Part shown: positions 13,983 through 21,455 of the stretch, piece after piece
Position numbering within the stretch: the stretch's first letter is position 1
How the letters are laid out: each line of letters begins with the position of its first letter
Position numbers and translations under genes: made by a program
The notes under the pieces: generated by a model
The model's database searches: none
What the model saw: only the letters and a program-made list of their open reading frames with translations
Told to the model about the DNA's origin: nothing
Source: a virus
Length of the DNA stretch: 30,389 nucleotides
Direction: 5' to 3' (one strand)
IMG/VR virus record: IMGVR_UViG_3300023115_001509
Span: 1 to 30,389 of that record

Positions 13983-14875
13983 AGTCATTGGTAACGGGTG
14001 GTGCGGGATTTATTGGATCCAATTTAGTAGATACTTTATTGGGTATCGGACATACTGTTGTATGTGTTGATAATGAAAGTTCTGACGCACATGATAAACC
14101 TTATTGGAATAAAGAAGCGATTAATATTCGTGGAGACATCAGAGATTATATTCTGATGTCTTCTGCTATGGAAGGTGTTGACTATGTTTTTCACCTAGCA
14201 GCAGAAGCACGTATCCAACCTTCTATTGAAAATCCAATTAATGCTGTAAGCATTAATGATCTTGGTACAGCAACTGTTCTTCAGTGTGCTAGAGAGAATC
14301 AGGTGAAGAAGTTTATGTTTTCTTCTACCTCTGCTGCTTACGGTAGAAATCCTTCTCCAAACGTAGAAACTCAACAACCAGATGCTTTGAATCCATATTC
14401 AGTGACAAAACTGAATGGAGAGAATCTTTGTAAGATGTATACTGAACTGTTTGGACTTCGAACAGTTATCTTTAGGTATTTCAATGTATATGGTCCTAGA
14501 CAACCAGTTAGGGGTCAGTATGCTCCTGTTCTTGGTATCTTTAAAAGACAGAAGGAATCTGGAGAAAAACTAACCATTGTGGGTGATGGTAATCAAAAGC
14601 GTGATTTCGTTCATGTTGAAGATGTTGCAAGAGCAAATGTGATGGCAGCACTTGCCGACCCGTCTGGGGATGTATATGGTGAAGTTTACAATGTTGGTAC
14701 AGGAATAAACTTTTCCGTTAATGAGATTGCTGAAATGTTCCAACATCCCAAAACTTATATTGCTCCTAGACCTGGTGAAGCAAGGGTGAGTCTTGCTAAT
14801 AACCAAAAAATTAGAAACACATTTGGGTGGAGTCCCACTCATGATCTTGAAAAGTGGGTGACAAGTCAGCAATGA
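13979..14875 (+). CDS. NAD-dependent UDP-sugar epimerase (GalE/WbpP-like)
   Basis: An extended short-chain dehydrogenase of 298 residues with GGAGFIG at 7-13, the SSTSAAYG strand at 115-122 and catalytic Tyr140-x3-Lys144. It resembles UDP-glucose and UDP-N-acetylglucosamine 4-epimerases, which would supply UDP-Gal or UDP-GalNAc. That fits the needs of the GT6 and GT25 enzymes beside it. A dehydratase or other specificity is not excluded. Joined to neighbours by ATGA overlaps. Confidence 0.83.
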   Translation: MKSLVTGGAGFIGSNLVDTLLGIGHTVVCVDNESSDAHDKPYWNKEAINIRGDIRDYILMSSAMEGVDYVFHLAAEARIQPSIENPINAVSINDLGTATVLQCARENQVKKFMFSSTSAAYGRNPSPNVETQQPDALNPYSVTKLNGENLCKMYTELFGLRTVIFRYFNVYGPRQPVRGQYAPVLGIFKRQKESGEKLTIVGDGNQKRDFVHVEDVARANVMAALADPSGDVYGEVYNVGTGINFSVNEIAEMFQHPKTYIAPRPGEARVSLANNQKIRNTFGWSPTHDLEKWVTSQQ

Positions 14876-15597
14876 AAACTGATATTTTTATCTTCGGGTT
14901 TAATAGACCTGACCTTCTAACTCCTCAAATTAAATCTCTTAGGAAACGTATAAAAAGCGATTACACTATAAATGTAGTTTGTGATTATAGAAATCTTGAT
15001 TATATTGGTGAGTTTTCAAAGATTTGTTATGATGAGAGAGTACCTTTTCATCCACATAGATCTGAGCAACAGGTAGTTCCTAGCGCATATCACGGTGCTT
15101 CTGTTACTTGGGCATATAATACAATTATGCTCAAAGAATGTTCTGACTATGTTTTCTTGCTAGATCATGATATGTTTCTTATTGATGATTTTGATATTGA
15201 AGACTATATGAGTGATTGTGATATATCTGGATTGTCCCAAACAAGAGGTAGCACCAGATATGTTTGGCCAGGTCTCATGATTATGGATATGCGAAAAGTC
15301 AAGCAATATCAGTTTGATTTTATGCCTTGTATCGTTGATGGTCATCCTCTAGATACGGGAGGTGGAAACTATCCATTAGTGGAAAATTTAAAATTTAAAC
15401 CAACAGACTGTCAATATCCTGATACATTTAATGGTATAAATTTACTTGAGAATGATGATGGTTATGGATTTGAACTTCATTTAAATCAGAAGTTTGTTCA
15501 CTTTAGAAACGCATCTTCTTGGCACAATCAATACAATATTGACAAGTCTTCTTCGAAGAATGAAGTCATTAAAATTATCACCGAATCTTTTGAGTAA
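14872..15597 (+). CDS. Putative GT-A glycosyltransferase
   Basis: The 241-residue product starts at ATG 14872 (ATGA overlap). The opening FIFGFNRPDLL is typical of GT2-like nucleotide-diphospho-sugar transferases, and LLDHDMFLIDD near residues 96-106 supplies a D-x-D-type metal site. The latter half is variable. Donor and acceptor cannot be told. The stop overlaps the next ATG (TAATG). Confidence 0.65.
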   Translation: MKTDIFIFGFNRPDLLTPQIKSLRKRIKSDYTINVVCDYRNLDYIGEFSKICYDERVPFHPHRSEQQVVPSAYHGASVTWAYNTIMLKECSDYVFLLDHDMFLIDDFDIEDYMSDCDISGLSQTRGSTRYVWPGLMIMDMRKVKQYQFDFMPCIVDGHPLDTGGGNYPLVENLKFKPTDCQYPDTFNGINLLENDDGYGFELHLNQKFVHFRNASSWHNQYNIDKSSSKNEVIKIITESFE

Positions 15598-16388
15598 TGG
15601 ATAAGAACAAGGCAGCATACAAACTGAAAGGACTTCCTCCCGTTTATGTTATCAATTTAGATGACAAACCAGACCGTTGGAAATTTATGGAAGACCAGTT
15701 TAAATACTGGGAAGTAGAAAACTATGAGCGTATTTCTGCTTACGATGGTAGAGGTGACAATGATCTTAGTGAAATTTTAAAAGGTAAGTATCCTGACCAG
15801 ATGACCTCTGGTGAAGTTGGATGTACTACATCACACTTAAAAGCATTGAAAAGATTCCTTGAGACTGATGCTCCTTGTGCTCTCATCATGGAAGATGATT
15901 GTGATATTGGAACTGCTTTCCACTGGGGATTCTCTTGGAAAGACTTCTTTGCCAAAGTTCCTTACGATTATGATGTAGTTCAACTTGCTATTATCAATCC
16001 CGCCTCTATTACAGTTCAACTCCATAAGAGATTTGTCAATGACTTCTCTACTGCTTGCTATCTCATTACTAGACGCCATGCACAGAAGTTGATAGACCTT
16101 CACTGTCGTGGAGACAAGTATAAACTCGATCAGGGCATGAAACCCCGCGCTGTTGCTGATGATTTGATTTACAATTCAGGTAACACATTTGCTATGCCTC
16201 TGTTTCTCTATAAGATTGCCTTAGGATCAGACATCCATGACATTCATGTTGATGTATTCCATAAGAGTAGTCATGACGGTATGTGGGAGTTTTGGCGTAG
16301 TGGATCCACGAATGTTGAAGATTGGAATATAATGTTCGACTACAATCCATATGCTGGGCGTTTGCCACCTGGATTTGAAGGTAAGTAA
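15597..16388 (+). CDS. GT25 family glycosyltransferase
   Basis: The last gene of the glycan operon, 263 residues. It shows the GT25 plan: a VYVINLDDKPDRW start at 16-28, GEVGCTTSHLKAL at 72-84 and the acidic LIMEDDCD at 96-103. Family members transfer galactose or glucose to lipopolysaccharide or to protein hydroxylysine. It is followed by a terminator 32 bases downstream. It is not a close copy of the other GT25 gene at 13224. Confidence 0.85.
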   Translation: MDKNKAAYKLKGLPPVYVINLDDKPDRWKFMEDQFKYWEVENYERISAYDGRGDNDLSEILKGKYPDQMTSGEVGCTTSHLKALKRFLETDAPCALIMEDDCDIGTAFHWGFSWKDFFAKVPYDYDVVQLAIINPASITVQLHKRFVNDFSTACYLITRRHAQKLIDLHCRGDKYKLDQGMKPRAVADDLIYNSGNTFAMPLFLYKIALGSDIHDIHVDVFHKSSHDGMWEFWRSGSTNVEDWNIMFDYNPYAGRLPPGFEGK

Positions 16389-16419
16389 TTATACTCATAA
16401 TGTTATGATATCCGAACAA

Positions 16420-16445
16420 AGGGGGCTTGACGCCCTCTTTATTTT
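16420..16445 (+). terminator. Terminator of the glycan operon
   Basis: Stem GGGC 16423-16426 with GCCC 16432-16435, extended by G-T and G-C pairs, has the five-base loop TTGAC and a T-rich tail (TCTTTATTTTT). The loop itself is the -35 box of the next promoter. Confidence 0.75.
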
Positions 16446-16456
16446 TGCTATATAAT
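16427..16456 (+). promoter_or_regulatory. Promoter of photosynthesis cassette A, -35 in terminator loop
   Basis: TTGACG 16427-16432 and TATAAT 16451-16456 are 18 bases apart. The TTGAC is the loop of the preceding terminator. It lies 24 bases before the hli start and should drive the hli-ferredoxin-peroxiredoxin group. The second hli copy also has an 18-base spacer (26865-26894). Confidence 0.75.
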
Positions 16457-16480
16457 GTAACAGTTCTTAATAAAACGCAA

Positions 16481-16699
16481 ATGACTGTAACAACTAACGA
16501 GCATGGTCAACAGAATATGTTTGCTGTTGAACCCGCAATGTATATGACTGATGAGGATCGTGCTAAGTATGGTCTGGAGTCTCACAATGAGCGTGCCGAA
16601 AAACTGAATGGTCGTGTTGCCATGCTTGGTTTTGCTGCTGCGGTCATTTCGTATGTAACCACTGGCAGTGTGTTCTTTTTCGGTGCCTTCGGCATTTGA
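16481..16699 (+). CDS. hli: High-light-inducible protein (Hli/Hlip), copy A
   Basis: A 72-residue single-helix member of the chlorophyll a/b-binding family. The signature A-E-K-L-N-G-R-x-A-M-x-G-F starts near residue 38 and is followed by the membrane helix. Hlips bind chlorophyll and carotenoid in the thylakoid, quench excess energy and protect photosystem II during assembly. Cyanophages carry many copies and express them early. The N-terminal 36 residues are phage-type and shared with copy B (TN-x-G-Q-x-NMFA pattern). It is first after a strong promoter. Confidence 0.95.
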   Translation: MTVTTNEHGQQNMFAVEPAMYMTDEDRAKYGLESHNERAEKLNGRVAMLGFAAAVISYVTTGSVFFFGAFGI

Positions 16700-16701
16700 C
16701 A

Positions 16702-16788
16702 ATGGTACAGATTTGCTTTACAATCACTAGTATCGCCTTCTTCGTTTTGTTGGCGTATTCCGTAGAACAACTAGCAGAAACTTATTAA
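16702..16788 (+). CDS. 28-residue membrane peptide, copy A
   Basis: One hydrophobic helix (residues 3-18) with a conserved ending SVEQLAETY. Its homologue at 27129 shares TS-x-AFFVLL-x-YSVE and the last residues and is also just downstream of an hli. Conservation between cassettes with several amino-acid changes argues that it is a real gene. It could be a small photosystem or cytochrome-complex subunit, or an Hli partner; no match can be claimed. Confidence 0.65.
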   Translation: MVQICFTITSIAFFVLLAYSVEQLAETY

Positions 16789-16792
16789 AAAA

Positions 16793-17086
16793 ATGTCTTA
16801 TAACATTACTCTCCGCTCTCCTGACGGTACTGAAAACACCATCACCTGTGATTCTGATCAATATATTCTTGATGCCGCTGAAGAGCAGGGTGTTGATATG
16901 AACTACTCCTGTCGTGCTGGTGCTTGTTCTTCTTGTGCTGGTAAGATTGTTTCCGGTACTGTTGATCAAGGTGACCAATCTTTCCTGGATGATGATCAAA
17001 TTGATGCAGGATTTGTTTTGACCTGTGTCGCTTATCCTACTAGTGATTGTGTGATTGAAACCGATCAAGAGGAAAATCTTTACTGA
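16793..17086 (+). CDS. petF: Plant-type [2Fe-2S] ferredoxin
   Basis: A 97-residue soluble electron carrier with the cluster ligands Cys40, Cys45, Cys48 and Cys78 (C-x4-C-x2-C...C). It accepts electrons from photosystem I and passes them to FNR, ribonucleotide or bilin reductases, or other acceptors. Length and acidity are standard. It has a TGATG overlap with the thioredoxin-like gene. It is present only in cassette A, between the 28-residue peptide gene and the 50-residue protein gene. Confidence 0.95.
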   Translation: MSYNITLRSPDGTENTITCDSDQYILDAAEEQGVDMNYSCRAGACSSCAGKIVSGTVDQGDQSFLDDDQIDAGFVLTCVAYPTSDCVIETDQEENLY

Positions 17087-17379
17087 TGGCAAAGTTCTAT
17101 CTTTTCTCAAAAGAATCCTGCGGTCCTTGTCGTTTAGTTGACAAGTACATTAATGCTCTTGGAGACGAAAGAACCAATATTATTGAAAAGATTGATCTTG
17201 AAGATGTGAGTGATACACCTATTCCTCAAAAAAATCTTGACCTTGCCAAAACATATGGTGTGACAGCTACACCAGTTCTTATCGTTACTGATGAAACTGG
17301 TTTGAAAGTCGCAGAGTATGTTGGTGGGGTTCCTATTACAAAAAATATTAAAGAAACATTTGATAAGTATTATGACTAA
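17086..17379 (+). CDS. Thioredoxin/glutaredoxin-fold protein with CGPC
   Basis: A 97-residue thioredoxin-fold protein with active site Cys12-Gly-Pro-Cys15 close to the N-terminus and a TATP cis-proline near 60-63. CGPC is thioredoxin-like, while the short length before it recalls phage NrdC-type proteins. It may reduce the peroxiredoxin encoded next (8-base overlap) or ribonucleotide reductase. Electrons could come via thioredoxin reductase; direct use of the upstream ferredoxin is speculative. Confidence 0.85.
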   Translation: MAKFYLFSKESCGPCRLVDKYINALGDERTNIIEKIDLEDVSDTPIPQKNLDLAKTYGVTATPVLIVTDETGLKVAEYVGGVPITKNIKETFDKYYD

Positions 17380-17878
17380 ACGAGTTCCCGAAGTAACTTT
17401 CAAGACCCGTATTGATGGTGACTGGGCAGATCTCACCACTGCTGACATTTTTACTGGAAAGCGTGTGGTTGTATTCTCTCTGCCTGGTGCATTCACTCCC
17501 ACTTGCTCCTCATTCCAACTTCCTGGTTATGAAGCATTCTATGATATGATTCGTGAACAAGGTGTTGATGAAATCTATTGTATTTCTGTCAATGATTCTT
17601 TTGTTATGAATGCTTGGTTCAAGGATCAACAAATTGAAAAAGTAAAAGCAATCCCTGATGGGAGTGGTGAATTTACTCACGCTATGGGTATGTCTGTCAA
17701 TAAGGCAAACCTAGGTTTCGGTTTCCGTTCCTGGCGTTATGCTATGGTAGTGAATGATGGTGAGATTGAAATGCTGTTTGAGGAACCTGGCAAGGTGGGT
17801 AACTGCCCTGTCGATCCTTATGAAGTGAGTGATCCTGAAACAGTACTTAACTATCTCAAAACTAATGTCGAATCCTAA
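17372..17878 (+). CDS. Peroxiredoxin (Prx5 type)
   Basis: A 168-residue thiol peroxidase that removes H2O2 and alkyl peroxides. The active-site segment is P39-x2-x-T42-x2-C45 (PGAFTPTC) with Cys45 the peroxidatic residue. The length and the VFSLPGAFTPTCS pattern match the Prx5/AhpE-type family. Start ATG 17372 overlaps the thioredoxin-like gene, its probable reductant. Located with photosynthesis genes, it likely limits oxidative damage when electron transport is kept running in the infected cell. Confidence 0.92.
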   Translation: MTKRVPEVTFKTRIDGDWADLTTADIFTGKRVVVFSLPGAFTPTCSSFQLPGYEAFYDMIREQGVDEIYCISVNDSFVMNAWFKDQQIEKVKAIPDGSGEFTHAMGMSVNKANLGFGFRSWRYAMVVNDGEIEMLFEEPGKVGNCPVDPYEVSDPETVLNYLKTNVES

Positions 17879-18017
17879 TCAACTCTACGAGGACATGGAA
17901 AAACTCAATGCTCTCTATGAAGAGTTGTGTTGGGACCATAGTGATGAACTAGTCTTCACCCACGACGGTGAAGAGATTATTATTTACAACAAAACAAAAC
18001 AGGAGAACGAACAATGA
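17865..18017 (+). CDS. Small soluble conserved protein (cassette A), 50 residues
   Basis: An acidic protein with the core MEKLNALYEELCW and ELVFTHDGEEII...YNKTKQE, shared almost unchanged with the protein at 27499. The ATG overlaps the peroxiredoxin end. In cassette A it precedes the mini-hli; in cassette B it follows the acidic-tail peptide. Function unknown, but strong paralogue conservation shows that it is expressed protein. Confidence 0.75.
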   Translation: MSNPNQLYEDMEKLNALYEELCWDHSDELVFTHDGEEIIIYNKTKQENEQ

Positions 18018-18121
18018 ACGAACGCGCAGAACGTATTAATGGTTGGGCAGCAATGATTGGTGTCATTGCCGCAATGGGATCTTATGCCGCCACAGGTCAA
18101 CTGATTCCTGGTATTTGGTGA
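18014..18121 (+). CDS. hli: Mini high-light-inducible protein, 35 residues, copy A
   Basis: The whole protein is the Hli core: E-R-A-E-R-I-N-G-W-A-A-M-I-G then a helix ending TGQLIPGIW, without an N-terminal extension. Near-identical to 27235-27342. It has the chlorophyll-binding Glu and Asn; Arg after NG is replaced by Trp. The ribosome site AGGAGA precedes it. The stop overlaps the next ATG (TGATG). Confidence 0.88.
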   Translation: MNERAERINGWAAMIGVIAAMGSYAATGQLIPGIW

Positions 18122-18246
18122 TGTTGTTATTTGCTACTTGCCTCTTAGGTGCCTTTATTATTGGATCCCTACTTGGTGATGCAGATGCAGATGATGACGA
18201 TGATCAGGGTGGTGGGATGTTGATTCCCGCTTATAACCCTATCTAA
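18121..18246 (+). CDS. Membrane peptide with poly-Asp tail, copy A
   Basis: A 41-residue product with one N-terminal membrane helix (residues 1-18), then a highly acidic run (DADADDDDD) and a GGGM-x-x-P-x-YN end. The homologue at 27342 keeps the helix, the Asp run and the end but differs in detail. It is translationally coupled to the mini-Hli in both cassettes, suggesting that the two work together. Family unknown. Confidence 0.7.
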   Translation: MLLFATCLLGAFIIGSLLGDADADDDDDQGGGMLIPAYNPI

Positions 18247-18257
18247 ATATTTCAAGG

Positions 18258-18284
18258 AAGTCAGAAGAGATTCTGACTTTTTTT
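18258..18284 (+). terminator. Intrinsic terminator before halogenase A
   Basis: A 9-bp stem AAGTCAGAA 18258-18266 / TTCTGACTT 18271-18279 with a GAGA loop and seven T residues (18278-18284). The halogenase ATG is only 12 bases farther, with no promoter between. Either read-through or attenuation must supply that gene. Confidence 0.8.
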
Positions 18285-18296
18285 GTGCCTAATTTT

Positions 18297-19565
18297 ATGA
18301 AAGTAGCTGTAGTCGGAAGTGGAACAGGCGGATTAGTTTCCGCGATGGTCATGTGCTCAAGGTCTCCTGTGGATTTGGAGGTCGATTTAATACATGACCC
18401 AAATTCTCCCATCATTGGTGTGGGGGAGAGTCTTTCGCATGACTTTGTTCAGTTACTAAGAGGATCTCTACAGTTCCAATTTCCTTTTGATATGAAGGAA
18501 ATAAATGCCACAACCAAACATGGTGTTGCCCTTGTGGATTGGTGTGAGACTCAGAACTTTCCTGAGAGTCTCAATGGATATCTTTCTCTTTCCTGCCAAG
18601 GAGTTCACGCTGACACATATTCGTGGAGACCATTTGTACTTCCTAGACTCAAACATTATTGGGGACACAAGTTCAAGGAAGTCCATGGTGTAGTTAAAAA
18701 TATCTGGCAGGATTCTTCTGGTGCTTACGTATCTCTTGGGGATGAAGTTCTCAAATACAACTACGTTATAGATTGTAGAGGTATACCACAGGAATTTGAT
18801 GATACATATGAGAGCCCAGAATCGATTGTAATCAATTCTGTTATCATAAACGTCTGTGATAAACCAGGCGATTGGGAATGGACCTATCACATCGCTCATC
18901 CAAATGGATGGATGTTTGGTATCCCAGTTAGTAATAGGAGCAGTTGGGGATATCTATACAACAATAAGGTCACCACTGAAGAGGAAGCGATAAAAGACTC
19001 GCATAGATTCTTGCGGGAACATAGAATTCCCAGAGCCCACATCGATTATGATAAGTTGAGGGACAATGTAAAATCATTTTCTTGGCCTCATTATCACTCT
19101 AAAAAATTTGTTGATGGAAAAATTTTAAGGAATGGAAATGCACTCTATACATATGAACCTCTTCATGGATATGGAGTTCCTTTGTATACAACTCTTGCTA
19201 CCATGGCCATAGATTATTTTAATTATGATCTAGAAGAAGATGAGTTAAATGGTCAGTATCAAAAGTATTTGCATTCATTCCGAGACTTTATTGCTTTCCA
19301 TTATCACAGAGGAAGTATTCACAAGACTCCTTTCTGGGAATGGGCTTCTGAAGTATCTATGAACCAAGTCCAAGGATCTGAGTTCATGAAGATCTGTATG
19401 TCTAAGGACTTTACTTTAGAGGGAGCGGTACAGATGGATGACACTTGGACTACATCACCCATTGCTCATCCAATGTTTATCTGGGAACTCGATGCTGTGT
19501 TTGACTTTGGATACTTCAAACACATGCCTGGACTTGCACATAAGTGTACCCAATGTGTTCTATAA
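18297..19565 (+). CDS. Flavin-dependent tryptophan-halogenase-like protein, copy A
   Basis: A 422-residue protein of the PrnA/tryptophan halogenase family (PF04820), which uses FADH2, O2 and halide. Seen: the FAD motif GSGTGG at 7-12, GVGES 41-45, and Lys74 in NATTKHG at the place of the catalytic lysine of PrnA. The family WxWxIP signature appears as W205-M-F-G-I-P210, so the second Trp is Phe. The C-terminus ends with a CTQC pair. Start ATG 18297 is preferred to a GTG four codons earlier. Substrate unknown. Paralogue at 27719. Halogenase-like genes are known in cyanophages but their product is not established. Confidence 0.82.
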   Translation: MKVAVVGSGTGGLVSAMVMCSRSPVDLEVDLIHDPNSPIIGVGESLSHDFVQLLRGSLQFQFPFDMKEINATTKHGVALVDWCETQNFPESLNGYLSLSCQGVHADTYSWRPFVLPRLKHYWGHKFKEVHGVVKNIWQDSSGAYVSLGDEVLKYNYVIDCRGIPQEFDDTYESPESIVINSVIINVCDKPGDWEWTYHIAHPNGWMFGIPVSNRSSWGYLYNNKVTTEEEAIKDSHRFLREHRIPRAHIDYDKLRDNVKSFSWPHYHSKKFVDGKILRNGNALYTYEPLHGYGVPLYTTLATMAIDYFNYDLEEDELNGQYQKYLHSFRDFIAFHYHRGSIHKTPFWEWASEVSMNQVQGSEFMKICMSKDFTLEGAVQMDDTWTTSPIAHPMFIWELDAVFDFGYFKHMPGLAHKCTQCVL

Positions 19566-19592
19566 GGAACTTAAATCCCCAAAACCCAAGGC

Positions 19593-19621
19593 TTGACACC
19601 AAAATAGGTTCGGGTTATACT
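19593..19621 (+). promoter_or_regulatory. Sigma-70 promoter of psbA copy A
   Basis: TTGACA 19593-19598 and TATACT 19616-19621 with a 17-base spacer. Start point expected near 19628, giving a leader of about 180 bases. It aligns with the promoter of psbA copy B. Confidence 0.82.
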
Positions 19622-19636
19622 AAATAAGTCAACGGG

Positions 19637-19784
19637 TTAAGGAATGTAACGTTTCTTATACCAGTCGTAACACTTGTGGAAACGGGTCTAACCACCTTAC
19701 CGAGGCTACGCAAGTAAAATACGCCTCTTATATCTCTGTCTGAGGGTGACAGAGAAATAAGTACCTCCACCATTTCCCTGATGG
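19637..19784 (+). ncRNA. Structured psbA leader RNA, copy A (PhotoRC-like)
   Basis: Four elements in order. Hairpin 1: TAAGGAA/TTTCTTA around 19638-19658. Stem 2: ACTTGTG 19672-19678 with CGCAAGT 19709-19715, whose loop ends in GAGGC (19702-19706), able to pair with GCCTC 19723-19727 (pseudoknot). Stem 3: TCTCTGTC 19733-19740 with GACAGAGA 19748-19755, loop TGAGGGT, whose GAGG can pair with CCTC 19764-19767. Hairpin 4: CCAT/ATGG 19770-19784. The stems differ in sequence from copy B but keep pairing. PhotoRC motifs are known in psbA leaders of cyanobacteria and cyanophages; assignment to that family is from memory. Confidence 0.75.
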
Positions 19785-19806
19785 ACTTACTTACTTTTTC
19801 AAAACA

Positions 19807-20886
19807 ATGACTGCTACTCTTTCACGTCAAAAACAATCGAATACTTGGGAACAATTCTGCAACTGGGTCACCAGCACTGACAATCGTCTGTATGTTGGTT
19901 GGTTCGGAGTCCTCATGATTCCTTGCCTTCTCGCTGCTACTACTTGTTTCATCATCGCCTTCATCGGTGCTCCCCCTGTGGACATCGACGGCATCCGCGA
20001 ACCCGTTGCTGGTTCTCTCATGTATGGTAACAACATCATCTCTGGTGCTGTTATTCCTTCTTCTAATGCAATTGGTCTCCACTTCTATCCCATCTGGGAA
20101 GCAGCCTCTCTGGATGAGTGGCTCTACAATGGTGGTCCTTTCCAACTCGTAGTCTTCCACTTCCTCATCGGCATCTATGCATACATGGGCCGTGAGTGGG
20201 AACTTTCCTACCGTCTTGGTATGCGTCCTTGGATCTGTGTTGCTTACTCTGCACCTGTCGCAGCAGCATCCGCAGTCTTCCTGGTTTATCCTTTCGGTCA
20301 AGGTTCTTTCTCTGATGCAATGCCCCTGGGCATTAGTGGTACTTTCAACTACATGCTTGTCTTCCAGGCAGAACACAACATCCTGATGCACCCCTTCCAC
20401 ATGCTGGGCGTCGCTGGTGTCTTCGGTGGTTCTCTGTTCAGTGCAATGCACGGTTCTCTGGTTACCTCTTCGCTGGTTCGTGAGACCACCGAAAATGAGT
20501 CCCAGAACTATGGTTACAAGTTTGGTCAAGAAGAAGAGACCTATAACATTGTTGCCGCACACGGTTACTTCGGTCGTTTGATCTTCCAATACGCTTCCTT
20601 CAACAACTCCCGTTCGCTGCACTTCTTCCTCGCAGCATGGCCTGTTGTCGGTATCTGGTTCACTGCACTGGGTGTTAGCACCATGGCATTCAACCTGAAC
20701 GGTTTCAACTTCAACCAGTCGGTCATCGACTCTCAAGGTCGTGTCCTGAACACCTGGGCTGATGTCCTCAACCGTGCAAACCTCGGTATGGAAGTAATGC
20801 ACGAGCGTAACGCTCACAACTTCCCTCTTGACCTTGCAGCTGCAGAGTCTACTCCTGTTGCACTCACCGCACCTGCTGTTGGTTGA
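19807..20886 (+). CDS. psbA: Photosystem II D1 protein, copy A
   Basis: The full 359-residue D1 reaction-centre protein with five membrane helices, binding P680, pheophytin, QB and the Mn4CaO5 cluster. Glu at 130 (GREWELSYR) marks the high-light D1:2-type isoform. The C-terminal tail after NFPLDLA is the processed extension. There is no intron. Phage D1 replaces the fast-turning host D1 during infection. It differs from copy B at about eight residues (for example Asn19/Glu, Asn/Thr in the ETTEx segment). Codons are rich in C-ending forms, as in highly expressed host genes. Confidence 0.98.
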   Translation: MTATLSRQKQSNTWEQFCNWVTSTDNRLYVGWFGVLMIPCLLAATTCFIIAFIGAPPVDIDGIREPVAGSLMYGNNIISGAVIPSSNAIGLHFYPIWEAASLDEWLYNGGPFQLVVFHFLIGIYAYMGREWELSYRLGMRPWICVAYSAPVAAASAVFLVYPFGQGSFSDAMPLGISGTFNYMLVFQAEHNILMHPFHMLGVAGVFGGSLFSAMHGSLVTSSLVRETTENESQNYGYKFGQEEETYNIVAAHGYFGRLIFQYASFNNSRSLHFFLAAWPVVGIWFTALGVSTMAFNLNGFNFNQSVIDSQGRVLNTWADVLNRANLGMEVMHERNAHNFPLDLAAAESTPVALTAPAVG

Positions 20887-20911
20887 TTTAAAACTGAATA
20901 ACTGTTATAAT
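20883..20911 (+). promoter_or_regulatory. Promoter overlapping psbA stop and following terminator
   Basis: TTGATT 20883-20888, which contains the psbA stop codon, and TATAAT 20906-20911 are 17 bases apart. The expected start near 20918 is within the 5' arm of the terminator. It would drive the gene at 20939. Confidence 0.65.
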
Positions 20912-20913
20912 GG

Positions 20914-20938
20914 GAGGGTCGAGAGACCCTCTTTTTTT
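20914..20938 (+). terminator. Intrinsic terminator after psbA copy A
   Basis: A 7-bp stem, GAGGGTC 20914-20920 with GACCCTC 20925-20931, a GAGA loop and seven T residues. The ATG of the next gene follows with no gap. Confidence 0.88.
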
Positions 20939-21244
20939 ATGCACGGAAAACTAGATCCAGAAGAACATGTTATGGGAGACAATGAAACAGTAAGAGATCC
21001 TGCTAAAGAATGGCCTAATCCCTGGTTGGGACAACTAGGTTCCGCTATCGCTGATCTTGGATGGGAACCTGGAGATGATATCCACGTAGAGATTGGTGGC
21101 ATGTCTGTCTATGGTATTGACGGTGCTGGAACTAAATGGGCACCACTAAAGGGAACAGTTAAATATAACAAGGATGCTTTTATTGTAATTAAGAACCGTA
21201 GTCGAAGTCCTTTTGTTCCATCACAACCTCCAGAGAGTGTATAG
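20939..21244 (+). CDS. Hypothetical protein, 101 residues
   Basis: I start at ATG 20939, directly behind the terminator; the frame is open farther upstream inside psbA but that is chance. The product is soluble, with a GQLGSAIADLGWEPGDDIHVE segment, Pro-rich ends and a basic stretch near the C-terminus. No known domain. A single long leader-free gene with its own predicted promoter. Confidence 0.65.
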   Translation: MHGKLDPEEHVMGDNETVRDPAKEWPNPWLGQLGSAIADLGWEPGDDIHVEIGGMSVYGIDGAGTKWAPLKGTVKYNKDAFIVIKNRSRSPFVPSQPPESV

Positions 21245-21284
21245 TTTCTGGATCCACCTAGTAGCATTCTTCCAAGTTGTCGTG

Positions 21285-21455
21285 ATGAATTGTATTCAAC
21301 CTGTCAACTGGAAGTATTGCTATCGGGTGGACCAGTGGTTGATTCCAGATCTTGTAGAAGGATATGAGATCTGGTCAGGCAAAACGCATCCTTATCAAAA
21401 CGAAAAGGACTACCTGAACCGTGTACAGGGAACCACATCTACAGAAGAAGAGTGA
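21285..21455 (+). CDS. Hypothetical protein, 56 residues
   Basis: ATG 21285 is the best start; a TTG at 21213 would add a hydrophobic N-terminus and overlap the previous gene. The product is aromatic (Trp, Tyr) and charged, with a polar C-terminal end TSTEEE. No family seen. It overlaps the next frame by up to 35 bases. Confidence 0.5.
   Translation: MNCIQPVNWKYCYRVDQWLIPDLVEGYEIWSGKTHPYQNEKDYLNRVQGTTSTEEE

Larger units (their letters stand above)
16481..20886 (+). repeat. Photosynthesis/halogenase cassette, copy A
   Basis: This segment holds hli, a 28-residue membrane peptide, ferredoxin, thioredoxin-like protein, peroxiredoxin, a 50-residue protein, mini-hli, an acidic-tail membrane peptide, a halogenase-like gene and psbA. 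Paralogues of all but the three redox genes recur in the same direction at 26920-30290. Divergence is uneven and gene order differs, so it is an old or rearranged duplication. Confidence 0.9.

Noticed and set aside
19733-19768. Glutamine riboswitch (glnA or Downstream-peptide motif) in the psbA leader
   Set aside because: The pseudoknot shape is similar, but the conserved bases that I recall for those motifs are missing. A PhotoRC-type leader fits better.
19822-20817. 331-codon open frame on the minus strand opposite psbA, and its twin at 29226-30221
   Set aside because: They mirror psbA codon by codon, arise from its C-ending codon bias, have low-complexity content and no promoter. They are shadows of the real gene.
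19807-20886. Group I intron in psbA, as known in some cyanophages
   Set aside because: Both psbA frames are uninterrupted and align end to end.
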